A DNA stretch of 6,440 bases, from NCBI GenBank assembly GCA_903925435.1, contig CAIYFF010000220.1:1-6440 (forward strand), written 5' to 3'. Both the position numbers and the translations under genes were made by a program. This document shows, piece by piece, positions 1-5,530 of this stretch. Every line of letters starts with the position of its first letter. Within the stretch, counting starts at the first letter, position 1. The notes under the pieces are model-generated. The model did not search any database. It saw only the letters and a program-made list of their open reading frames with translations, and was not told the origin of the DNA. This DNA comes from an uncultured Planctomycetota bacterium (lineage in GTDB: Bacteria; Planctomycetota; UBA1135; UBA2386).

Positions 1-1
1 A

Positions 2-217
2 GGTCGGCTCAGCGTGGAGTTCATCGATCCCGAGATGCCGGAGCAGGCGGTGCGCGAACTTGCCGCCGCGCTGCAGGCTGCTGCGGATGGCATGCCGTCG
101 CTGGAGAATGAGCGGGGCCGTGGGCTGTTCTTGATCTCGATCTACATGGAAGAGGTCCGCGTCGAGTTGGCGCCGGGCGGCGGCCTTCGTTTGCTGGGCA
201 AGCTGTCGCCGAGTTGA
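2..217 (+). CDS. RsbW-like anti-sigma / GHKL ATPase domain protein, C-terminal fragment
   Basis: The open frame enters from the left edge and ends at TGA 215-217, so only the last 71 residues are visible. The GTG at 14 is probably internal, because the frame stays open upstream and begins with a beta-strand-like stretch. The useful signature is the segment NERGRGLFLISIYMEEVRVE (about nt 107-166), followed by a Gly-rich turn and a final LRLLGKL strand. In RsbW/SpoIIAB-type serine kinases of the HATPase_c family, GRGLxLI is the glycine-rich ATP-lid motif and the last strand closes the domain. Such proteins bind sigma factors or phosphorylate STAS-domain anti-anti-sigma partners in the cytoplasm. 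Oddly, the visible D-P-E-M-P near the start stands where the family usually has D-x-G, so nucleotide binding may be altered. The next gene starts 1-4 nt later, which suggests co-transcription. The family call is fairly sure; the partner is unknown. Confidence 0.62.
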   Translation, partial: GRLSVEFIDPEMPEQAVRELAAALQAAADGMPSLENERGRGLFLISIYMEEVRVELAPGGGLRLLGKLSPS

Positions 218-218
218 T

Positions 219-701
219 TTGGTGCGCGCGTTCGCCCGCTTCCTCGGTTGGTTTGCGTCCGCTCCGACCTTCGTCCGGTGGGGCTGTGTCGCGCTGGAAA
301 TGGCGATCTTGTGGTGGGCGTCCTCGGGCCCCATCGGCGGCGCGCATGCATCGTGGCTGCGCGCATTCGTCCACAACCTGGCGCATGTCTTGGCCTACGC
401 GGCGATGGGCGCGATGGCGGCGCTCGCATGCTCTGGCGCCCGCGAGTTGCGTGCGAGCGAACGCGCGACGGCGGTCGCGATCGCAGCGGCCTACGGCGTG
501 ATCGACGAACTCCATCAACGCTTCGTGCCAGGACGTGCCTCGGCGTTGTCGGACGTCGGGTCGGATCTGTTCGGCGCCGTGTTCGGCGTGATGCTCGTGC
601 ATGCATTGCGCAGCTCCGAACGTGGCGCGTGGCGGCTTGCAGCCCTCGGACTCTGCGCTGGCATCGCGTGCGCCGTGCTCGGCACGTTCACTGCTTGGTG
701 A
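219..701 (+). CDS. VanZ-like family integral membrane protein
   Basis: The protein has 160 residues if started at TTG 219, or 159 from GTG 222; there is no clear Shine-Dalgarno, and translation may be coupled to the gene ending at 217. It shows about four hydrophobic segments (roughly residues 17-36, 50-72, 84-95 with 115-130, and 137-157). The VanZ-like signature is clear: NLAHVLAYAAMG (N53, H56, Y60, G64), then DELHQ (96-100), FVPGR (102-106) and D112 with G119. VanZ was named for its role in low-level teicoplanin resistance in enterococci, but most relatives in other phyla have no known function, so resistance should not be assumed. In the last motif the usual D-x3-N-x2-G reads D-x3-D-x2-G. 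Its neighbour upstream is an RsbW-like fragment, so an envelope or stress connection is possible but inferred only. Confidence 0.8.
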   Translation: MVRAFARFLGWFASAPTFVRWGCVALEMAILWWASSGPIGGAHASWLRAFVHNLAHVLAYAAMGAMAALACSGARELRASERATAVAIAAAYGVIDELHQRFVPGRASALSDVGSDLFGAVFGVMLVHALRSSERGAWRLAALGLCAGIACAVLGTFTAW

Positions 702-818
702 TTCGCGGCGGCCGGGTGTGTCTTGCCGATCGGACACGACGCGTCGCAGTCTGAGTCGCGCCACGTCGGCGCGGGCCTGCGTCGCAACGGCAGTTTGCTG
801 CATGTCGCTCGATGCAGC
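702..818. other. Intergenic gap with structured leader
   Basis: No gene is supported in this 117-nt gap. The frame of the next gene stays open upstream to a TTG at 723, but those codons encode a polar, uncharacteristic stretch in front of a good signal peptide. A short GTGTC/GACAC inverted repeat (718-722 and 733-737) and a stronger 8-bp inverted repeat at 796-819 are present. No convincing -35/-10 pair was found. Confidence 0.5.
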
Positions 819-819
819 A
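796..819 (+). promoter_or_regulatory. Perfect 8-bp inverted repeat at a start codon
   Basis: TGCTGCAT (796-803) and ATGCAGCA (812-819) are exact reverse complements around the 8-nt loop GTCGCTCG. The final A of the right arm is the A of the ATG chosen for the secreted protein at 819. The repeat could fold in mRNA and mask initiation, mark the end of the VanZ-like transcript, or be a protein-binding site. There is no T-run after it, which argues against a standard intrinsic terminator. The function is inferred; the symmetry is directly seen. Confidence 0.4.
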
Positions 820-1205
820 TGGTGCATGTCTCGAAGATCGTTCTGGCCCTGTTGGGACTCGCAGCTCTGGCGCCCGCGCAGTTCCGCATCGAAGGGAGTC
901 TTGGGCGCCACATCCAAGTAGGTCTGCAGTTGGGCGCGCAGTGCGCGCCGCCGGTCTGCGCCCCGCGCGACCGCGACCGCGACTGCGACGACCGCCGCTC
1001 GCGCAGGGGACGTTGGGAGACGGTTTGCGAGCAGGTCTGGATCGACGGCTACTGGCACGAGGAGCACGTGCCCGCTCGCTACGGCTGGATCTGCGATCCG
1101 TGTGGCCACCGCCACTGGGGCATCGTGGAAGAGGCGCACTGCCACCGGGTTTATGTGCCCGGCCACTACGAGACGAGGCAGCGGCGAGTCTGGGTGCGCT
1201 GCTGA
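819..1205 (+). CDS. Small secreted Cys-rich protein with W/Y/P-rich repeats, function unknown
   Basis: This is a 128-residue protein whose function I do not recognise. The ATG at 819 was chosen because it gives a good Sec signal peptide: V-H-V-S-K, a hydrophobic core IVLALLGLAALAPA, and probable cleavage after A20 (APA, then QF). No clear ribosome site precedes it; GTG 822 is an alternative. The mature part has an Arg/Asp-rich linker (50-65), then two related aromatic units: RGRWETVCEQVWIDGYW (63-79) and HRVYVPGHYETRQRRVWV (109-126). The pattern V-W/Y-x-x-G-Y/H-W/Y resembles YxWVPGHY-type repeat proteins common as hypothetical proteins in planctomycete genomes (from memory of such families). 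It has eight cysteines (42, 47, 56, 70, 92, 95, 108, 128), including C-D-P-C, so disulfides or metal binding are possible. It stands alone, with 117 nt before and 86 nt after it. Confidence 0.62.
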   Translation: MVHVSKIVLALLGLAALAPAQFRIEGSLGRHIQVGLQLGAQCAPPVCAPRDRDRDCDDRRSRRGRWETVCEQVWIDGYWHEEHVPARYGWICDPCGHRHWGIVEEAHCHRVYVPGHYETRQRRVWVRC

Positions 1206-1229
1206 GCGGCAGAGGGAATTGGGAAACAC

Positions 1230-1264
1230 ACGACGCGGGCGCCCGATGTGGCGCCCGCAGTCGT
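1230..1264 (+). terminator. Strong GC stem-loop, possible terminator lacking a U-tract
   Basis: GCGGGCGCC (1235-1243) pairs perfectly with GGCGCCCGC (1250-1258) around the loop CGATGT. Skipping A1259, the stem extends by ACGAC (1230-1234) against GTCGT (1260-1264), for 14 pairs in all. It lies between the stop of the secreted protein (1205) and purB. Only scattered T residues follow, so it is not a textbook Rho-independent terminator. It may stabilise the 3' end or act in the purB leader. Confidence 0.45.
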
Positions 1265-1291
1265 TCGTGGCGCGCCTGATCCGCCGCCGGT

Positions 1292-2737
1292 ATGGAAAGG
1301 CGCATGACCGATCGCGGCGACCGCTTCGACCACCCGCTCCTTGAACGCTACGCCAGCAAGGAGATGGCGGGCCTGTTCTCTCCGCGCATGCGCCATGGCA
1401 CTTGGCGCGACCTCTGGATCGCGCTCGCGCAAGCGGAGCACGAACTCGGCTTCCCGGTCGCCAAGGAGCAGGTCGACGAATTGCGCCAACACCGCGACAC
1501 GTTCGACTGGCAGCGCGTGGCCGAGTTGGAGAAGGAACTGCGCCACGACGTGATGGCGCACGTCCATCACTATGGCGAGCTCGCGAAGAAGGCGAAGCCG
1601 ATCATCCACCTCGGCGCCACCAGCTGCTTCGTCACCGACAACGCGGACCTGATCGTCTACCGCAAGGCGCTCGCTCTGCTCGAACGTCGTCTCTGCGCCG
1701 TGATCGCCGCGCTGGCGGACTTCGCAGCTCGCTATCGCGCGCTGCCGTGCCTTGGCTACACGCACTTCCAAGTGGCGCAGCCGGTCACGGTCGGCAAGCG
1801 CGCATGCCTGTGGGCGCAGGACTTCTTGCTCGATCTCGACGAGGTTCGTCGGATCATCGCGTGGCTGCCGTTCCGCGGCGTGAAGGGCACGACGGGCACG
1901 CAGGCGACGTTCTTGGCGCTCGCCGATGGCGATCACCAAAAGGTCGAAGAACTCGACCGTCGCGTGACCGAGGCGATGGGCTTCTCGCGCTCGATCGCGG
2001 TCAGTGGCCAGACCTACACGCGCAAGCTCGACTGGACGATCCACCAAGCGTTGTCCGGCGTCGCGCAATCGGCGAGCAAGTTCGCGACGGACCTGCGCTT
2101 GTTGTCGCACGAAGGCGAGATCGAGGAGCCGAGCGAGTCGAAGCAGATCGGCAGCTCCGCGATGGCCTACAAGAAGAACCCGATGCGCAGCGAGCGCGTC
2201 TGCTCGCTCGCTCGCTACGTGATCGAAGCGGCCAACACGAGCGCGCACACCGCGAGCACGCAGTGGCTCGAGCGCACGCTCGACGACTCGGCGATCCGCC
2301 GCATCGCGCTGCCGGAGAGCTTCCTCTGCGTCGATGCCGTGCTGTCGCTCGTTCACAACGTGAGCCAAGGCCTCGTCGTCTATCCCAAGGTGATCGAGAA
2401 GAAGCTGCGCGAGCAGCTGCCGTTCCTCGCGACCGAGGAGATCTTGATGGCTGGCGTGCGCAACGGCGGCGATCGCCAAGACCTGCACGAACGCATTCGC
2501 GTGCACAGCCGCGCCGCCGCGCACGCCGTGAAGGCGGAGGGCCGCGACAACCCGCTGATGGAGCTCGTGGCGGCGGACCCTGCGTTTTCAGTGATCCGCT
2601 CGCAGTTGCCGAGCTTGATGGACCCCGCGCGGTTCATCGGACGCTCGCCGGAGCAGGTCGATTCGTTCGTCAAGAACGAGGTCGAGCCGCGGCTCCGCGG
2701 CGCGTCTCTTGTGGCTGGCGACGAGATCCGCGTCTGA
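1292..2737 (+). CDS. purB: Adenylosuccinate lyase, human-type (ASL/fumarase superfamily)
   Basis: PurB cleaves SAICAR to AICAR plus fumarate and adenylosuccinate to AMP plus fumarate, serving de novo purine and AMP synthesis as a cytoplasmic homotetramer. The 481 residues match the length of human ADSL and are collinear with it: RHDVMAHVHHYG (84-95), HLGATSC (106-112), GYTHFQVAQ (155-163) with the catalytic acid H158, FRGVKGTTGTQA (194-205), the signature loop GSSAMAYKKNPMRSE (287-301) with catalytic S288, QWLERTLDDSAIRR (324-337), and VVYPKVIE (362-369). This long form differs from the shorter B. subtilis-type PurB. In the signature loop, Pro of the usual SSxMPxKxNP is Ala292. ATG 1292 and ATG 1304 are both possible starts; GGAAAGG at 1294-1300 sits only 3 nt before the latter. 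The stop overlaps the next gene's ATG. The assignment is very secure. Confidence 0.96.
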   Translation: MERRMTDRGDRFDHPLLERYASKEMAGLFSPRMRHGTWRDLWIALAQAEHELGFPVAKEQVDELRQHRDTFDWQRVAELEKELRHDVMAHVHHYGELAKKAKPIIHLGATSCFVTDNADLIVYRKALALLERRLCAVIAALADFAARYRALPCLGYTHFQVAQPVTVGKRACLWAQDFLLDLDEVRRIIAWLPFRGVKGTTGTQATFLALADGDHQKVEELDRRVTEAMGFSRSIAVSGQTYTRKLDWTIHQALSGVAQSASKFATDLRLLSHEGEIEEPSESKQIGSSAMAYKKNPMRSERVCSLARYVIEAANTSAHTASTQWLERTLDDSAIRRIALPESFLCVDAVLSLVHNVSQGLVVYPKVIEKKLREQLPFLATEEILMAGVRNGGDRQDLHERIRVHSRAAAHAVKAEGRDNPLMELVAADPAFSVIRSQLPSLMDPARFIGRSPEQVDSFVKNEVEPRLRGASLVAGDEIRV

Positions 2738-3810
2738 TGCGCAGCATTGTCATGGCGGCGCTCTCGATGGCGGCGCTCGCGGCCTGCGCTGGCCGCGGCG
2801 CGCTGCCTCGCGCGGAAGCTGCGAGCATGCCGTTGCCCACAGGCGTCGCTTCTTCGAACGGCGAACCGATCGGCGCCGTCGAAGTCCTCGACCCGCGCAT
2901 GCTGCGCTACGTCGATGCCGACGCGCGCTTCGAGCAACTTGCGGTTGGCTTCGATTGGTCCGAGGGGCCGGTGTGGGATCGCGCGGCGTCGTGCCTGTTG
3001 TTCTCCGACGTGCCGAAGAACGTCGTCTATCGCTGGTCTGCGCAGACGGGGCTCGAGGTGGCGCTGTCGCCGAGTGGATGCCAACGCGGGTCCAGCTCGG
3101 GCAGCGAGCCGGGATCCAACGGACTGGCGATCGACGAACAGGGACGGCTCGTGTTGTGCGAACACGGCGATCGACGCGTCGGCCGCATCGAACGCGACGG
3201 TCGCCACGTCACGTTGATCGATCGCATCGGCGGCAAGCGATTCCACAGCCCCAACGATCTCGCGTTGCACTCGAGTGGCGCGATCTTCTTCACCGATCCG
3301 CCGTATGGCTTGCCCAGCGGCATGGACGATCCTTCGCGCGAACTGCCGCATTGCGGCGTCTACCTGCTGCGCAATCCGAGCGAGGGCGGTGGCGAGGTCT
3401 CGTTGCTTGACGCAACCCTCACGCGGCCCAACGGCATCGCCTTGTCGCCGGACGAGTCCGTGCTCTACGTCGCGGTCTCCGATGGCAGCGCGCCGCGCAT
3501 CGTCGCGTTCGACGTGGCAGAGGACCTCACGTTGCGCGGCATGCGCACGTTCTTCGACGCCAAGCATCTGCTTCGCGAAGGCAACAAGGGATCCCCGGAC
3601 GGCTTGCGTGTAGCGCGCGACGGAACCCTGTTTGCGACGGGGCCTGGCGGCGTTCTCGTCATCGCTGCCGACGGCGTGCATCTCGGCACGCTGCGCACTG
3701 GCGAAGCGACTGCTAACTGCGCGTTCGGCGACGATGGGTCGATGCTCTACGCGACGGCGGATTCGCGCTTGCTGCGCATCCGCACGAAGGCCATCGGCTG
3801 CGGCTTCTGA
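2737..3810 (+). CDS. SMP-30/gluconolactonase-family lipoprotein
   Basis: This 357-residue protein begins with a lipoprotein signal: MRSIVMAALSMAALAAC, with lipobox L14-A15-A16-C17. Residue +2 is Ala rather than Asp, which in a diderm suggests outer-membrane sorting. A low-complexity linker runs to about residue 55, and a six-bladed beta-propeller follows. Expected metal and active-site positions of the SMP-30/gluconolactonase/LRE family are visible: E76 in WSEGPVW, N173 in HSPNDL, N232 in RPNGI and D288 in GSPDGL; FFTDPPYG (184-191) is typical of bacterial members. The family hydrolyses sugar lactones using a divalent metal, but substrates vary and glucono-1,5-lactone is only a guess. Start ATG 2737 shares its A with the purB stop (TGATG), indicating translational coupling; no strong ribosome site is seen. 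The frame is open far upstream inside purB, but that is not coding. The end lies 12 nt from a convergent gene. Confidence 0.88.
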   Translation: MRSIVMAALSMAALAACAGRGALPRAEAASMPLPTGVASSNGEPIGAVEVLDPRMLRYVDADARFEQLAVGFDWSEGPVWDRAASCLLFSDVPKNVVYRWSAQTGLEVALSPSGCQRGSSSGSEPGSNGLAIDEQGRLVLCEHGDRRVGRIERDGRHVTLIDRIGGKRFHSPNDLALHSSGAIFFTDPPYGLPSGMDDPSRELPHCGVYLLRNPSEGGGEVSLLDATLTRPNGIALSPDESVLYVAVSDGSAPRIVAFDVAEDLTLRGMRTFFDAKHLLREGNKGSPDGLRVARDGTLFATGPGGVLVIAADGVHLGTLRTGEATANCAFGDDGSMLYATADSRLLRIRTKAIGCGF

Positions 3811-3822
3811 CGTTCGCCCCGT

Positions 3823-4266
3823 TCAGGCGCCGGCGCTGTCGCGTTGCTGCGTTCGGCGCTCGCGCTTGTGCTCTTCGGGCAGCGGGCTCCAGCGCGCGAG
3901 GATCACCCACGCGACGAAGGCTCCGACGAAGTTGAGCGCGAAGTCGCGCGCGTTGTCGAAGTTGTCGCGCGGCGCTGAGGGCCAGAGCCACTGGCCCAAT
4001 TCGTGGAGGCACGTGACGAGCAACGGCACAAAGAACGCGATGCGACGCACGCGAATCTGGGCGCCGCGCGTGCCGTCCGTGAGGCTCTGCAGCAAGAGCC
4101 ACGTTGCCATCACTGCGAACACGAGCGCGATCCAGTGCAGTCCCCAGTCGCGCATCGGCTGATGCCAGTTGCCCCACGGCCCGTCGAACCAATAGCCGTC
4201 GATCGCGATGCAGAACGCGCACGACGCGATCGCTATGGCCAGCGGGACTGCGGTGCGCTTGTGCAT
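3823..4266 (-). CDS. Divergent VanZ-like integral membrane protein
   Basis: This is a 147-residue protein starting at the ATG whose A is nt 4266 and ending at TGA 3825-3823. It has four predicted membrane helices: about 7-23, 43-62, 75-95 and 109-126, then a charged C-terminal tail (EEHKRERR). Between helices 3 and 4 lies HELGQWLWP (88-96), R100, D104 and RDFALNFVG (107-115). The spacing E-x2-Q-x3-P, then R, then D-x3-N-x2-G, matches the VanZ-like core, although the preceding acidic residue is His. The N-terminal His/Tyr helix motif of classic members is not clear, so this could be a related but separate DUF family. It starts 34 nt after the upstream gene's stop on the same strand, so the two are likely co-transcribed. 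An open frame extends upstream to 4512 but overlaps that gene and is not hydrophobic. Function is unknown. Confidence 0.68.
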   Translation of the reverse strand: MHKRTAVPLAIAIASCAFCIAIDGYWFDGPWGNWHQPMRDWGLHWIALVFAVMATWLLLQSLTDGTRGAQIRVRRIAFFVPLLVTCLHELGQWLWPSAPRDNFDNARDFALNFVGAFVAWVILARWSPLPEEHKRERRTQQRDSAGA

Positions 4267-4300
4267 CAGCGCGCGATGTTCGTGCCGAGTGCGCTGTGGG

Positions 4301-5260
4301 TCAACGCGCGCTGTGTCGCTGGCGGAACAGGTGGGAGCGCAGCTGCGCAAAGCCAATCGACGCGGCAAGTCGAACGCGAGCGCCTTGGCCCATTCCTCGC
4401 TGCGCTTCGAACGTGCCATCCGGCTTTCGCCAGTAGAGATGGCGCGACACCGGGTACGGCCCGTCCTGGTTGCGTCCTTGCGCCATCGCGAACATGGCGC
4501 CGAGCAATTCATCGGATGGCCACTCGTCGATCGGCCAACTGATCAGGGAATCGCGCACCGGCAACCCGAGCAGGTTGCCATGGCGACCGATGCGGAACGG
4601 CAGCTTGTCGAAGCGCAGAGCGCCGACTGCCGCATAGGAGCCGCCTTCCAAGAACTCAAAGCGCGAGCGCACGGGGCGTGGCATCTCCATCGCGCACGGT
4701 TGGCCCTCGCAGAACTTGGGCACGTTCTGCAGCGCTCGCGCGAAGAGCTGTTCGTCGGACACGCCCCACAGGTCCGCAACGGGACGCGGGACCGACATCA
4801 TCGAACCGCAGAGCTCGATCGCGAGCACGGTGCGCAGGCCGGGCAGGTCCTCGCGTTGCACGAAGTCCTCATGGTGGAAGCCGCCCTCCGATGGCGGGGG
4901 ATAGAGCCGCACGACGAGGGAGTCAGCGAGGTGCTCGAACGAGCCTCCGGTGAGGGTGTCGACCAGCGACTGCACCCGCGTTCCATCCGAGAGCGCGAGG
5001 TGCTCGGCGATGGTCTTTGGCCACGTTGCTTGCGGGAGTTGCGCGCAGATGCCAGCGAGGTTGTGCAGGCCGATCTTGCCTGGCTGGCCCGCGACGAAGG
5101 CGTAGCCATCGATGATGCGGACGTCGCGGCCGCCCTTCGTCAGCGCGTCACGGCAGAGTTGTTCGAACTCAGTCGCCAGTTCTTGGCTCAAGAAGGGCCA
5201 CTGGGGCGGGCGGTCGTGGTCAGGGGTGGGGGAGTCGAAAGAGTGGATTCTGTTCTGCAT
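4301..5260 (-). CDS. Conserved hypothetical protein resembling DUF1444/YtpQ (UPF0354)
   Basis: This is a 319-residue soluble protein without signal peptide or membrane segments. The ATG with A at 5260 was chosen because GAGGG (5271-5267 on the - strand) lies 6 nt before it and because further upstream codons are low-complexity. Visible blocks are an N-terminal FEQLCRDAL helix (32-40), GLHNLAGI (64-71), LVVRLYPPP (115-123), a middle LPGLRTVLAIEL (139-150), WGVSDEQLFARALQNV (165-180), EFLEGGSYAAVGALR (202-216), LLGLPVRDSLISWP (230-243) and a C-terminal YPVSRHLYWRKPDGTFE (269-285). The order of the RxYP strand, the WGxSxEQLxxxAxxN helix, the Gly-Ser-Tyr turn and the PxRDxLI strand recalls the DUF1444/YtpQ family, whose biochemical role is not established. 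That link is a memory-based resemblance, not a confirmed hit. It leads the - strand pair with the VanZ-like gene and diverges from clpB. Confidence 0.72.
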   Translation of the reverse strand: MQNRIHSFDSPTPDHDRPPQWPFLSQELATEFEQLCRDALTKGGRDVRIIDGYAFVAGQPGKIGLHNLAGICAQLPQATWPKTIAEHLALSDGTRVQSLVDTLTGGSFEHLADSLVVRLYPPPSEGGFHHEDFVQREDLPGLRTVLAIELCGSMMSVPRPVADLWGVSDEQLFARALQNVPKFCEGQPCAMEMPRPVRSRFEFLEGGSYAAVGALRFDKLPFRIGRHGNLLGLPVRDSLISWPIDEWPSDELLGAMFAMAQGRNQDGPYPVSRHLYWRKPDGTFEAQRGMGQGARVRLAASIGFAQLRSHLFRQRHSAR

Positions 5261-5266
5261 GGGTTG

Positions 5267-5271
5267 CCCTC
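5267..5271 (-). promoter_or_regulatory. Ribosome binding site of the DUF1444-like gene
   Basis: GAGGG on the - strand lies 6 nt upstream of the ATG at 5260. It is one of the few good Shine-Dalgarno sites in the window. It fixes the start of the 319-residue protein against a longer open frame that runs back to 5476. Confidence 0.65.
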
Positions 5272-5342
5272 GTGCGGCGCGAACGAGGCCGCGTAGAGGG
5301 GACGCTTGGCGGGGGATGTCGGGGTGGGTCGGCGGCCCTCTC

Positions 5343-5371
5343 GGCAGCCATGGCAGACTGGCAGCCCTGGC
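5343..5371. repeat. Two-copy direct repeat, 17-bp period
   Basis: GGCAGCCATGGC (5343-5354) and GGCAGCCCTGGC (5360-5371) match at 11 of 12 positions with 5 nt (AGACT) between them. The first copy contains the palindrome GCCATGGC. A GCTGCC at 5397-5402 is the reverse complement of the repeat's first six bases. In a divergent promoter region this could be an operator pair, but that is inference. Confidence 0.45.
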
Positions 5372-5504
5372 CGCATGTCTGACAAAGTGGCTTCCTGCTG
5401 CCTTCTCACGCCGATCCCCGCCTTCGCCCTTAGCCCCCTTGGCACCGGGGTTTGTGCGATCCAGACATGCTGGCACGGATGCTGCTCAGCGCGTGGCGCA
5501 CCAA

Positions 5505-5518
5505 GGCGCGATCGCGCC
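5505..5518. promoter_or_regulatory. Perfect 14-bp palindrome in the clpB leader
   Basis: GGCGCGATCGCGCC reads the same on both strands. It ends 12 nt before the clpB ribosome site and 22 nt before its start codon. This placement suits a repressor operator just downstream of a promoter; as RNA it has no loop, so a hairpin would need to open central pairs. No known heat-shock operator consensus is matched. Confidence 0.4.
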
Positions 5519-5530
5519 GCAACATCCCTC

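Noticed and set aside
219..701. Calling the VanZ-like gene a glycopeptide-resistance gene
   Set aside because: No vanHAX or VanRS genes are nearby, and VanZ-like domains are widespread in bacteria without such resistance.
723..818. N-terminal extension of the secreted Cys-rich protein from TTG 723
   Set aside because: It would bury a good signal peptide 32 residues inside the protein; the added residues look like translated spacer.
21..1229. 402-codon open frame on the - strand opposite the first three genes
   Set aside because: Arg-rich low-information translation crossing three genes and two gaps; no motif.
1166..2524. 452-codon open frame on the - strand opposite purB
   Set aside because: It lies antisense to a certain purB. 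Its composition (Arg, Ala, Val, Asp, Leu) is that of a GC-rich shadow frame and it has no recognisable motif.
1402..2736. Upstream extension of the lipoprotein frame, giving 802 codons
   Set aside because: The extension lies inside purB in another frame and is Arg-rich. The lipoprotein signal at 2737 marks the true start.
2380..3681. 433-codon open frame on the - strand opposite purB and the lipoprotein
   Set aside because: Shadow of two well-supported genes; Arg/Ala-rich with no domain.
3827..3836. GCGCCGGCGC palindrome at the end of the minus-strand VanZ-like gene
   Set aside because: Ten bases of pure G+C in a GC-rich coding end, no loop and no T-run; likely compositional.
4208..5296. 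362-codon open frame on the + strand
   Set aside because: Antisense shadow of the DUF1444-like gene, which has a ribosome site and structured conserved blocks.
5440..5457. Sigma-54-like promoter TGGCAC followed by TTTGTGC before clpB
   Set aside because: The -24 GG is present, but the GC needed 10 nt later is TG; the next GC is 3 nt too far.
5261..5476. N-terminal extension of the DUF1444-like protein
   Set aside because: GAGGG at 5267-5271 supports ATG 5260; the extension is low-complexity and fills the promoter region.
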